Part shown: piece by piece, positions 56,849-64,000 of the stretch
Layout of the letters: each line of letters begins with the position of its first letter
Position numbering within the stretch: position 1 is the first letter of the stretch
Origin: Leptofilum sp041748655
Lineage (GTDB): Bacteria > Chloroflexota > Anaerolineae > Promineifilales > Promineifilaceae
Direction of reading: 5' to 3'
Assembly (NCBI GenBank): GCA_041748655.1
Contig: JBGTCV010000066.1
Location: 38,221 to 102,220, forward strand
Length of the DNA stretch: 64,000 nt
The notes under the pieces: generated by a model
What the model was told of the DNA's origin: nothing
Databases searched by the model: none
What the model saw: the letters and a program-made list of their open reading frames with translations, nothing else
Made by a program: the position numbers and the translations under genes

Positions 56849-59203
56849 ATGATTCACTTTAACCCCAATAGCCGTACGTTTAACTTGATTTTGCACAACA
56901 GCGTTTACGCCATGCAGGTGGATGCCAAAGACCGGCTGGTGCATCTGGCCTGGGGGCCGCGCCCGGCTGGTGCTAATGAGGCCGATTTGCTTTCCGGCAG
57001 GCTGCGCCCGACGCTGTCTGACCACGCTTCCTTTGAGTTCCAGAGCCGCCGCGACGAGATCGTTACCTTTGGTGACACCACGAACCATGAGGTGACGCTC
57101 AAGGCGAACTTCACCACCCTGCCCCAGCCGCTATCTGATAGCGATACCCCTCACCTGCCCATACGAGACGTGCGGCTGCGCTACATCTCGCACGAAGTGG
57201 TAACGGATGCCAAACGGAGCCTGTCCGCGCAGCCGGGCCTGGCCCCGGCACATGGACTGCCCACGCCAAACAGTGGACTACGCGAAACGCTGCGCATCCG
57301 GCTGGCCGATCCGGTGCAGCCGCTGGTGGTAACGCTTTGCTATCGTCTCACCCCGGCGCAGGACATCATCGAGCGCTGGCTGGAGCTGGAAAATTTAGGC
57401 GGTCAGCCCATCGCGGTTGAGCAGCTCAACTTTAGCGTCTTGCACCTGCCTAACGGCACCACGGAGCTGACCAGCGTCTCCGGCGCGTGGGCGCAGGAGT
57501 TCCAGACGCAGCGGGAGCGGCTACCCATTGGGCGGCGCGTGATCGAGCACCGCAGCATGCAGACGGGGCATGCGGCCAATCCGTTTTTTATGCTCAATCG
57601 ACCCGGACAGGCGTGGGAGGAGCAGGGCACAGTCTACTTTGGCGCGCTGGTGTACAGCGGCAGTTGGCAGCTCAGCTTTGAGCAGCTGCCCGGCAGCGAT
57701 GTGCGGGTTCACGGCGGCTACCATCCCGCCGATTTTGGCCTGATGCTGGCGGCGGGGGAGCGGCACAGCACCCCGGCGCTGGTCTGCGGCGTGAGCGGTG
57801 AGGGTTGGGGCGGGGCCAGCCGACGGCTGCACCGCTTTACCCGTGAGCGAATCTTACCTGCTGCTGTGGCCGGCGTCCCCGCCGCGCCACCTGCTGAACT
57901 GGCAGAGTCATTGATGAGCGAAGAGACAACGTTGGCACAGGCAACCGGCACGGTGAGGACACCGGCCGGAGCGCAGGCCGCAGCCAATTACCGGCCGATT
58001 CTCTACAACAGTTGGGAAGCCACCTACTTTGGCATCACCGAGCAGAACCAGATTGAACTGGCGCGGAAGGCGGCGGCGATTGGGGTGGAGCTGTTTTGCC
58101 TGGACGATGGTTGGTTTGGCGGGCGGCGCAACGATACGGCCGGATTGGGCGACTGGATTGTCAGCCCAGACGTGTTCCCCAATGGGCTGGAACCGCTCAT
58201 CCGCGAGGTGAACCGGCTGGGGATGGACTTCGGCCTCTGGGTGGAGCCAGAAATGGTGAATCCCGACTCCGATTTGTACCGGGCGCATCCAGAGTGGGTG
58301 CTGCACTTCCCTGGACGGCCGCGCAGCGAGGCTCGCTGCCAGTTGATTCTGGATTACGGCCGTCCTGAAGTTATCGAATACATTTTTAACGCCCTGGACA
58401 ACTTGCTGGCGCAGTACAACATTGCCTTTATCAAGTGGGACATGAATCGCAACGTCAGCGAACCCGGTTCGGTAGTGGGTAGGGCGATCTGGCAGGCGCA
58501 CGTGGCCGGGGTGTACGGCATTATCGACCGGCTGCGGGCCAAATATCCACATCTGACGCTTGAAAGCTGCTCCGGCGGCGGCGGGCGAGTCGATTTGGGC
58601 ATTTTGGGGCGCACCGACCAGGTGTGGCCCAGCGACAACACCGACGCGCTGGATCGCCTGCGCATCCAGGAAGGGTTCAGCCTGGCCTACCCAGCGCGGG
58701 TGATGACCGCCTGGGTGACGCATGAGAAAAATCATCAGACAAATCGCTTCCATGAACTCAGCACCCGCTTCGACGTGGCGATGCGCGGCGCGCTGGGCAT
58801 CGGGGCCAGCCTGAACGGGTTGAGCGATGCGGAACTGAAGGAGTATGTGGCGTACATTGCGTTCTACAAGCGGATTCGCCACATTGTGCAGGGGGGCGAG
58901 CTGTACCGGCTGGAGCGTCTGGAAGAGGCAGATGCCTCGACGATTTTGTACGTGCTGCCCGACAGCAGCGAGGCGGTCTACTCCGTGGTGGTACACAGCC
59001 ACAAGCTGGGCCAGTTCCGGCGCATGGTGCCGCTAAAGGGGCTAATCCCCTCTGCCACGTATGAGGTGCTGGACTGCTTTGAGAAGGTGCGCTACACGGC
59101 CACCGGGTATGAATTGATGGTACAGGGGATTCCGGGGGATGAAGACGGCCGTTCCGGCCACAGCCGCACTTTGCACATCAGGGTGTTAGAAACCGGGGAG
59201 TAA
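56849..59203 (+). CDS. GH36 alpha-galactosidase
   Basis: 784 aa from the ATG at 56849 with AGGGAG upstream. N-terminal beta-supersandwich to about 330, then a TIM barrel: LDDGWFGGRRND, WVEPEMVNPDS, nucleophile Asp531 in IKWDMNR, ESCSGGGGR and acid/base Asp596 in WPSDNTD, followed by a C-terminal beta domain. Length matches the AgaA/RafA-type tetramers. No signal peptide, so it works on imported raffinose-type sugars or galactosides. No transporter is adjacent. Complements the fructan locus 10 kb away for raffinose-family sugars (inference). Confidence 0.95.
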   Translation: MIHFNPNSRTFNLILHNSVYAMQVDAKDRLVHLAWGPRPAGANEADLLSGRLRPTLSDHASFEFQSRRDEIVTFGDTTNHEVTLKANFTTLPQPLSDSDTPHLPIRDVRLRYISHEVVTDAKRSLSAQPGLAPAHGLPTPNSGLRETLRIRLADPVQPLVVTLCYRLTPAQDIIERWLELENLGGQPIAVEQLNFSVLHLPNGTTELTSVSGAWAQEFQTQRERLPIGRRVIEHRSMQTGHAANPFFMLNRPGQAWEEQGTVYFGALVYSGSWQLSFEQLPGSDVRVHGGYHPADFGLMLAAGERHSTPALVCGVSGEGWGGASRRLHRFTRERILPAAVAGVPAAPPAELAESLMSEETTLAQATGTVRTPAGAQAAANYRPILYNSWEATYFGITEQNQIELARKAAAIGVELFCLDDGWFGGRRNDTAGLGDWIVSPDVFPNGLEPLIREVNRLGMDFGLWVEPEMVNPDSDLYRAHPEWVLHFPGRPRSEARCQLILDYGRPEVIEYIFNALDNLLAQYNIAFIKWDMNRNVSEPGSVVGRAIWQAHVAGVYGIIDRLRAKYPHLTLESCSGGGGRVDLGILGRTDQVWPSDNTDALDRLRIQEGFSLAYPARVMTAWVTHEKNHQTNRFHELSTRFDVAMRGALGIGASLNGLSDAELKEYVAYIAFYKRIRHIVQGGELYRLERLEEADASTILYVLPDSSEAVYSVVVHSHKLGQFRRMVPLKGLIPSATYEVLDCFEKVRYTATGYELMVQGIPGDEDGRSGHSRTLHIRVLETGE

Positions 59204-59206
59204 AAT

Positions 59207-59425
59207 TGGATACGAAGGGACAAAGGAAGAAAGAAACGAAGTTTTTTATAACCTTTGTTCCTCCGTTTCTTCGTCTCTTTGTATTAAAAATTGTGGAACA
59301 CTTGCTAGCCCAAAACGGAACGTGTTAACTGAGAAATTGACGCAAAGGTGCAAAAGCGCAAAAGAGGCAAAGAAAAAAACTTTGCGCCCTCTGCTTCTTT
59401 GCGCTCTTTGCGTTAAAAATAGTTA
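59207..59425. repeat. Two consecutive palindromic GCAAAG/AAGGAAC-type repeats
   Basis: 59207-59290 pairs ACGAAGGGACAAAGGA-like text with its complement; 59335-59420 does the same with GACGCAAAGGTGCAAAAGCGC. The spacer 59204-59455 has no gene. Either stem could end transcription of the alpha-galactosidase gene. Confidence 0.55.
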
Positions 59426-59455
59426 ACTCTGCTCAGACAACATCTGATAGTCGCG

Positions 59456-59767
59456 TCATACGGGCAGCGCCTCTTGCAAAACACGTTGGCCAATGCCCGG
59501 TTTGAGCGTTTCTTTTTCAACGAGATCAACGCGCACGCCGAGTAAATCACTAAGCTTTTGTTCCAACTGGATGAATTCAATCAGTGAAAGTGTCGGATTT
59601 TCAAAGGAGACTAATATGTCCAAATCACTCGCTTCACGGTGTTCTGCTCGCACGTAGGAACCAAACAGCCACAAATCCTTGACGCCATACTGCCGCCGCA
59701 GTTCGGGCAAAACCGTGCGAATTTGCTCAGAAAAACCTTCGTGTAAATTTCCTCTTGGTTCAACCAT
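59456..59767 (-). CDS. MNT-type minimal nucleotidyltransferase without a HEPN partner
   Basis: 103 aa from the ATG at 59767 with GGAGG upstream. GSYVRAEHREASDLDILVSF carries the GSx(9-10)DxD nucleotidyltransferase signature of MntA-like proteins. These usually precede a HepT/HEPN toxin gene; here the downstream side is a repeat and then a convergent sugar enzyme gene, with no HEPN-like frame. So an orphan antitoxin-like protein, or a family member used alone. Confidence 0.85.
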   Translation of the reverse strand: MVEPRGNLHEGFSEQIRTVLPELRRQYGVKDLWLFGSYVRAEHREASDLDILVSFENPTLSLIEFIQLEQKLSDLLGVRVDLVEKETLKPGIGQRVLQEALPV

Positions 59768-59824
59768 TGTGCAAATACCTCCAGATGAAAAATAGTATAG
59801 CATAGCTGGTTTTGTTCATGAAAC

Positions 59825-59925
59825 GGCCGAATTTTTACGCAAAGGGGCAAAGGAATGGAGGAACGGAGGAACAAAGGTTAAAAATCTTCGTTCCTACGTT
59901 TCTTTGTTCCTTCGTAATAAGAATC
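59825..59925. repeat. GCAAAG/GGAAC-type palindromic repeat
   Basis: TTACGCAAAGGGGCAAAGGA and the following GGAACGGAGGAACAAAG face TTCGTTCCTACGTTTCTTTG on the right; same family as 59207-59425. It overlaps the stop of the RlmM-like gene. Confidence 0.5.
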
Positions 59926-60940
59926 ATCCAGATTTGGGCTTGAGGTAAACCGTCACTTCGCTGCGGTTGTGAAAGAGCTGGCGGGCTCCAGCGATGGTGT
60001 ACTGCTGCCGCAGGAGGTTGAGGCCGTGGTCCAGGGCGGATTGGTAGCGCCGCTCCGGCAGTTTGAGGGTGATGATGGCCAGGCCGTGCGGGTAAAGATA
60101 ACGGCCGTATTCCCCCATCAACCGCGCCGAATCCCGGGCATCCAGCCGCATGTCGTTGACAATCACGTCGTAGGTGTCCGGGTATTGCTCTAAATATTCT
60201 TCGGCGGTGAGGCGCAGGTGGCGCACCCCCTTGTCGGTTTGCAGGGTGGCATGGAGCCAGGCGGGATCAACGGCCGTTACATACTGCTCCTTCTGTCGCA
60301 AAACCCGCGTCCAGCCACCGGGCGCGGCCCCCAAATCCAGGGCGCGACCGCGCGGCGGCAGCTCGATTTTGAATGTCTCCAGCGCTTCCAGCAGCTTGAA
60401 CTCTGCCCGGCTGATCTGCTCCGGCTCGCGGGCAAAGCGGCGCACGCCACCGGCCCAGTCGGACAAATTGTTAACCGCCAGCGACAGCCCCAGGTGAGCG
60501 TGTTCAGCCGCCAAAACCACGGACAAAATCTGGAATGGCTGGCGCACGTCCAGCGGCGCACCAGAAGCGGCAGCGAGCTGGTCGGCCAGCGGCTGGTTGA
60601 GGTCATACGGCCGTATCGCCACCTCCCCCAACACCCGCGTCTGAACCGAAAACGGCCAATCTGGCTCTAGCAGATGGGTGAAGGTAGCAACGGCCGTTTC
60701 CACCAACCGCTCCACCCCATCCGCCAGCGGCAGGATAGTTTGCACCGGGCAGATGTGGCGCACAAAGATGGGCGGCTGCTGCCGCCACTGCTCGGCCAGG
60801 GCGAAAAAATCACCCGGCAGCTGCACGGCCCAGATACCGGGCGCCAGCTCCGCCACGATTTGGCCAGCTGCCGTCTCAATCTCCTTGAGCGCCATTTTGG
60901 TAAAAGCAGGATCGGCCGTAGCGATCAGGTTGGGGGTCAT
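59924..60940 (-). CDS. RlmM-like rRNA 2'-O-methyltransferase (THUMP-FtsJ)
   Basis: 338 aa. N-terminal 170 residues fit a THUMP-like RNA-binding part; the C-terminal Rossmann domain has SAM motif LDLGAAPGGWTRVL. A K-D-K-E tetrad of 2'-O-methyltransferases can be traced: Lys in SRAEFKLLEAL, Asp in IVNDMR, Lys in ITLKLP and Glu in NRSEVTVYLK. Best guess is modification of a 23S rRNA C2498-like site. Overlaps the upstream phosphatase gene by ATGA. Confidence 0.82.
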   Translation of the reverse strand: MTPNLIATADPAFTKMALKEIETAAGQIVAELAPGIWAVQLPGDFFALAEQWRQQPPIFVRHICPVQTILPLADGVERLVETAVATFTHLLEPDWPFSVQTRVLGEVAIRPYDLNQPLADQLAAASGAPLDVRQPFQILSVVLAAEHAHLGLSLAVNNLSDWAGGVRRFAREPEQISRAEFKLLEALETFKIELPPRGRALDLGAAPGGWTRVLRQKEQYVTAVDPAWLHATLQTDKGVRHLRLTAEEYLEQYPDTYDVIVNDMRLDARDSARLMGEYGRYLYPHGLAIITLKLPERRYQSALDHGLNLLRQQYTIAGARQLFHNRSEVTVYLKPKSG

Positions 60941-61617
60941 GCGTCCTCGCGGGGGCTTTCAGGGCCGCGACCGTCGGTGTGCAGCTCGATGTCCACCAGA
61001 TGCTCCACCCGGCTCTGGTAATGCAGCCGCCACGTCTCACGGGAGGGATGCTCGACATATTCAAAGCGGGTGATGCCCGTGTTTTTGCTCCACACTTCGC
61101 AGCGCCGCCACGGGCCGACGTTGAATACGTGGTCAAAAGCCAGCTCGATGACGCCGCCGTGGCAGACCGCCACCACCGTTTGTTGGCGATGTTTTTCCAG
61201 CATTTCTTCAATAAACTTGCCAATGCGCACCCGAAAATGCATCATCGACTCGCCGTCGGGGCGGTCTGGGGTGATGGTGTTAAACGGCCGTTCACTGCCC
61301 CAAAACGAGCCGTATTCAGGCAGGTCATCGCTGGGCCAGGGGGTGTGGTCGAACCGGTTATTGCCAATTTCGCGCAGCCGGTCGTCGCTGAAGATGGGCA
61401 GGTTGTAGGCGGTGGCCAGGGGAGCGGCCGTTTCCTGGGCACGTTTCATGGTGCTGGCATACAGGACATCGATCTCCTTGAGTTCCCGGGGCAGCCAGCG
61501 CCCCAGAGCCTGGGCCTGCGCCTGGCCTAAATCAGTCAATCCTTCATCGGTGTTGCCGCCTTTCCAGTCGTGTAGGTTAACATAACTTTGACCGTGGCGG
61601 ATCATGTAGAGGTGCAT
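60937..61617 (-). CDS. Histidine phosphatase family protein
   Basis: 226 aa. RHGQS at residues 7-11 supplies the catalytic His; the second His is in VVAVCHGGVIEL. Intermediate motif STMKRAQETAAPLA is typical of the phosphoglycerate-mutase-like clan. Substrate is not readable; members include broad phosphatases and sugar- or cofactor-phosphatases. First gene of a two-gene operon with the RlmM-like methyltransferase. Confidence 0.9.
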   Translation of the reverse strand: MHLYMIRHGQSYVNLHDWKGGNTDEGLTDLGQAQAQALGRWLPRELKEIDVLYASTMKRAQETAAPLATAYNLPIFSDDRLREIGNNRFDHTPWPSDDLPEYGSFWGSERPFNTITPDRPDGESMMHFRVRIGKFIEEMLEKHRQQTVVAVCHGGVIELAFDHVFNVGPWRRCEVWSKNTGITRFEYVEHPSRETWRLHYQSRVEHLVDIELHTDGRGPESPREDA

Positions 61618-61874
61618 AATAACATTTTCCTTCTTGCAAAATTTAGTTCATGAATTATGCCACAGGTTGGCGGAATGATGTAGGGTTGTTCGGTGCTGGT
61701 GATCAGCGGGCACTCAGCCAAAAATTCAGGCGCAAACTGGCGCGATGCCTGGCTGACGAGGGTTAGTGTTTACGATAGTCTAAAAGTGCACCACTTGGCA
61801 AGAGACACGGCCGTATAAAATGTCACCACCCCTCTCCATTATCATGACAGAAACATGATGATGGAGGTTAGGAG

Positions 61875-63422
61875 ATGTTGACAGTGAAAAATTGGGAACA
61901 AATACGACGAGCCTACTACGTGGAACAGAAAAGCATGCGTGAGATAGCCCGCGAAACCGGCTATGCCCGACGCACCATCAGGCGGATGATAGACTCAGAG
62001 GCACCACCAACCTACCGGCGAGGAAGCCCCAAGAAGGCGCATAAGCTGGGACCTTACAAGCAGCAGATTCAGCAGCTGCTGGCACAAAACGCCAGCCTGC
62101 CGCGCAAGCAGCGCTGGACCGCACCCATGATCTACAAAGAAATCCAAAAAGCGGGCTTTGCCGGTGCCGAATCCACCGTGCGCCATTACGTGGGCCAGGT
62201 GCGCAAACTGCTCAAGCCCCCGGCCACGTACCTGCCACTGGAATTCGATCCCGGCACCGATGCTCAGGTGGATTGGGGTGAAGGTGATGTGATCATGAAC
62301 GGGGCACAAATCACCGTGCAGCTCTTCTTCATGAAGCTGGCCTACTCGCGCCGTACCTTCATGATGGCCTTTCCCAACCAGAAACAAGAAGCTTTTTTCA
62401 TGGGACACGTATATGCTTTCCACTTCTTTGACGGGGTGCCCCAACGCATCAGCTACGATAATCTCAAAACAGCCGTCAAGGAAATCCTCGAAGGGCGGCA
62501 TTGCGTGGAACAGGAAGCGTTCTTCCACTTTCGCGGCACCTACCTGTTCGACAGCCACTTCTGTACCCCAGGCGCTGGCAACGAGAAAGGCCAGGTGGAG
62601 CACAGCGTCGGCTTCGGTCGGCGCAACTTCATGGTGCCCTTGCCCCAGGTGAGCAGCTATGAGGAACTCAATGCCTACCTGCTGCACCAGTGCCAGGAAG
62701 ATGATGCGCGTATCGTCAGTGGCCAACCGGCCACCATCGGTCAGATGTGGCAGCAGGAAAAATCGTTGCTCCGCCCGCTGCCGACATACCCCTACGACTG
62801 CTGCCGCACCGTGACGGTTAGCCTGAACCGCTACAGCCAGGTGCAGGTGGAAACCAACCGGTATTCCGTGCCCGTTGACGACGCCCAGCCGCAGTTAACG
62901 GCCAAACTGTATCCGTTCACCGTAGAAGTTTACCGGTCAGACCGCACGGAGCCCATTGCCATCCATTCTCGCTGCTATGACCGTCAGCAGGAGCTGCTCG
63001 ACCCGCGGCACTACCTGCCACTCATCCGGCAGCGACCCGGAGCCATCGACCATGCCAAGCCGCTGCGCCGCTGGCGTGAGCAGTGGCCCGCGGTCTATGA
63101 CGAACTGCTGGACCACTTGCGGCAGAAGTGGCCCGACGGCCGCGGCGTGCGCGAGTTTGTCAACATTCTTTACCTGCACCGTGAGTACAGCGAAACAGCC
63201 ATCGTCACCGCCGTGACAGCCGCCCTGTCCCACCAGTGTGCCCATACTTCGGCTGCGCTCAGCACAAGCCTGGATGGGGTGCGGCTTTGGTTGACCCAGC
63301 AGCAGCGCCAGGAACCGACGTTCCCCGCACTGACCCTGGCGGAGAAACCCCAGTTGCAAGGTGTCGGGGAGCAGCCGGTTCGGGCTGAGGCGTATGACGT
63401 CTTGTGGGGAGGTGGAAAATGA
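61875..63422 (+). CDS. istA: IS21-family transposase IstA
   Basis: 515 aa. N-terminal HTH (YYVEQKSMREIARETGYARR), a DDE integrase core with AQVDWGEG (first Asp), YDNLKTAV (second Asp) and NEKGQVEH (Glu), then the Mu-transposase C-terminal beta part (NRYSVPVDDAQ). Full-length and without visible frame damage, so possibly active. The stop overlaps the istB start. Confidence 0.95.
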   Translation: MLTVKNWEQIRRAYYVEQKSMREIARETGYARRTIRRMIDSEAPPTYRRGSPKKAHKLGPYKQQIQQLLAQNASLPRKQRWTAPMIYKEIQKAGFAGAESTVRHYVGQVRKLLKPPATYLPLEFDPGTDAQVDWGEGDVIMNGAQITVQLFFMKLAYSRRTFMMAFPNQKQEAFFMGHVYAFHFFDGVPQRISYDNLKTAVKEILEGRHCVEQEAFFHFRGTYLFDSHFCTPGAGNEKGQVEHSVGFGRRNFMVPLPQVSSYEELNAYLLHQCQEDDARIVSGQPATIGQMWQQEKSLLRPLPTYPYDCCRTVTVSLNRYSQVQVETNRYSVPVDDAQPQLTAKLYPFTVEVYRSDRTEPIAIHSRCYDRQQELLDPRHYLPLIRQRPGAIDHAKPLRRWREQWPAVYDELLDHLRQKWPDGRGVREFVNILYLHREYSETAIVTAVTAALSHQCAHTSAALSTSLDGVRLWLTQQQRQEPTFPALTLAEKPQLQGVGEQPVRAEAYDVLWGGGK

Positions 63423-64000
63423 GCCAGCCAGCCCAGAAAATGTCGGCCAATGTGCTGGCCGTGGACAAGGTGGTGTTGGAAAGCTATTTGCGCAAACTGT
63501 ATCTGGCCACTTTTGTGCGTCATCATGAAACCTATGCCGCCGAAGCGGCCCAGAACAACGAGAGCTATACGCGTTACTTGCTGGCATTGGCGGAACAAGA
63601 GGTGCTCGACCGGGAGGAGCGACGCCGCCAGCGGCGGTTGAAAGAAGCCAAGATTCCCGTGGTCAAGGACCTGACCAGCTTTGACTTTGCCCAGATTCCC
63701 ACCTTGAACCAGCAGAAAATCCGGCAGTTGGTCAGCGGTGACTACATCGACAAGGCCGAGTCGGTGATCCTGCTGGGCAACCCTGGCCTGGGAAAAACCC
63801 ACGTCGCTACCGCGTTGGCGCTGGCCGCCACCCAACAGATGCGCCGGGTGCGCTTTTACAACACGGCGGCGCTGGTCAATGAGTTACTCCAGGCACAGGA
63901 CGAGGGCCGGGTGGCGGCCTTCATCAACAAGGCGCTTAACCACCAGCTAATTGTGCTGGATGAATTGGGCTTTATTCCCTTTAACAGCACCGGGGCGCAG
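63419..64000 (+). CDS. istB: IS21 helper ATPase IstB (truncated by window edge)
   Basis: 194 codons visible. N-terminal helical domain (LRKLYLATFVRHHETYAAEA), DFAQIPTLN linker, Walker A GNPGLGKTH at about residues 120-128 and Walker B IVLDELGF near 180. AAA+ DnaC-like regulator that prepares target DNA for IstA. ATG at 63419 overlaps the istA stop, showing coupled translation. Confidence 0.93.
   Translation, partial: MSQPAQKMSANVLAVDKVVLESYLRKLYLATFVRHHETYAAEAAQNNESYTRYLLALAEQEVLDREERRRQRRLKEAKIPVVKDLTSFDFAQIPTLNQQKIRQLVSGDYIDKAESVILLGNPGLGKTHVATALALAATQQMRRVRFYNTAALVNELLQAQDEGRVAAFINKALNHQLIVLDELGFIPFNSTGAQ

Larger units (their letters stand above)
61767..64000 (+). mobile_element. IS21-family insertion sequence, left part
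   Basis: Contains istA and the 5' part of istB with ATGA overlap. The left end is uncertain: a TGTT at 61767 starts a stretch with two related short repeats, TAAAAGTGCACCAC (61781-61794) and TAAAATGTCACCACC (61816-61830), as expected for the multiple transposase-binding repeats at IS21 ends. The right end is beyond the window. No ACGGCCGT occurs inside the coding part. Confidence 0.8.

Noticed and set aside
57908..59002. 364-codon minus-strand open frame
   Set aside because: Antisense to the alpha-galactosidase gene, which carries both catalytic aspartates in this region.
9713..59925. GCAGAG repeats as CRISPR or REP-transposase system
   Set aside because: Copies are scattered singly with no regular spacing, and no cas or REP-transposase gene is present.
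1..64000. tRNA, rRNA, tmRNA, riboswitch
   Set aside because: I scanned spacers for T-arm (GGTTCRAATCC-like) and known riboswitch cores and saw none; a covariance search would be decisive.

Overview
The window looks like a chromosomal segment of a filamentous-type Chloroflexota bacterium (Anaerolineae/Ardenticatenia/Caldilineae-like; an inference from gene families, not a placement). It carries WD40-tailed Ser/Thr kinases, nSTAND NTPases with an FGE-like tail, a SARP/BTAD-NTPase-TPR regulator, a fused response regulator/thioredoxin-reductase-like protein, PadR and LacI regulators, and Thr/Pro-rich membrane-distal linkers. GC is moderately high. I saw no tRNA, rRNA, CRISPR array or prophage. 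The strongest genome-wide signal is the palindromic octamer ACGGCCGT: about 95 copies by eye in 64 kb, where one or two are expected by chance. It occurs in all reading frames and in intergenic DNA, like a HIP1-type highly iterated palindrome. It is absent from the body of the IS21-like element and from a 3.3 kb stretch around a suspected gene cassette.

Layout. 1-4.3 kb: a two-gene minus-strand operon, an adaptor with an effector-associated-domain-like N-terminus overlapping (ATGA) an nSTAND1 NTPase-TM-FGE-like protein that runs off the left edge; this is a candidate NTP-dependent conflict or signalling system. 4.4-6.9 kb: a GH13 enzyme and a divergent dual-specificity phosphatase. 6.9-10.6 kb: a polyhydroxyalkanoate granule cluster (two phasins, a PhaR-like repressor with a phasin-like tail, three SRPBCC/CoxG proteins) with a shared candidate PhaR operator. 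10.7-12.9 kb: divergent TetR and cytochrome P450 around a palindromic operator. 12.9-19.1 kb: an overlapping three-gene signalling operon (response regulator-oxidoreductase, membrane hybrid histidine kinase with HPt, response regulator-kinase). 19.4-27.8 kb: a lipoprotein, a DUF1295 membrane protein and two tandem Ser/Thr kinases with WD40 propellers. 28-38.6 kb: mixed metabolism and regulation (alpha/beta hydrolase under tandem operators, EamA transporter, ABM monooxygenase, DUF6483-like protein, PadR plus its HAAS-like membrane partner, LON-domain protein, M32 carboxypeptidase, VTT membrane protein, esterase, DnaJC28-like protein).

38.6-46.6 kb: a complete fructan-use locus read leftward: LacI regulator with two identical operators, ABC sugar-binding lipoprotein, exported GH32, two ABC permeases and a cytoplasmic GH32; the transport ATPase is not encoded here. 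46.6-54.6 kb: a group-2 sigma factor with an unusual leader, a WS/DGAT acyltransferase with a Cys/His tail, a SARP-type regulator and a divergent BBE-type FAD oxidoreductase with 11-bp phased repeats between them. 54.6-59.2 kb: a GNAT, then a lower-GC two-gene unit (GNAT and MaoC hydratase) bounded by duplicated promoter repeats and attC-like core motifs, then a GH36 alpha-galactosidase. 59.4-61.6 kb: an orphan MNT nucleotidyltransferase, an RlmM-like methyltransferase and a histidine phosphatase. 61.8-64 kb: the left part of an IS21-family element (istA and 5' part of istB).

Storage metabolism is a recurring theme: PHA phasins/PhaR, a PhaJ-like hydratase, WS/DGAT for wax ester or triacylglycerol, and an alpha-glucan enzyme. 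Many intergenic regions hold dispersed palindromic repeats built on GCAGAG or GCAAAG units; two of these are MITE-like, with matching outer inverted repeats.
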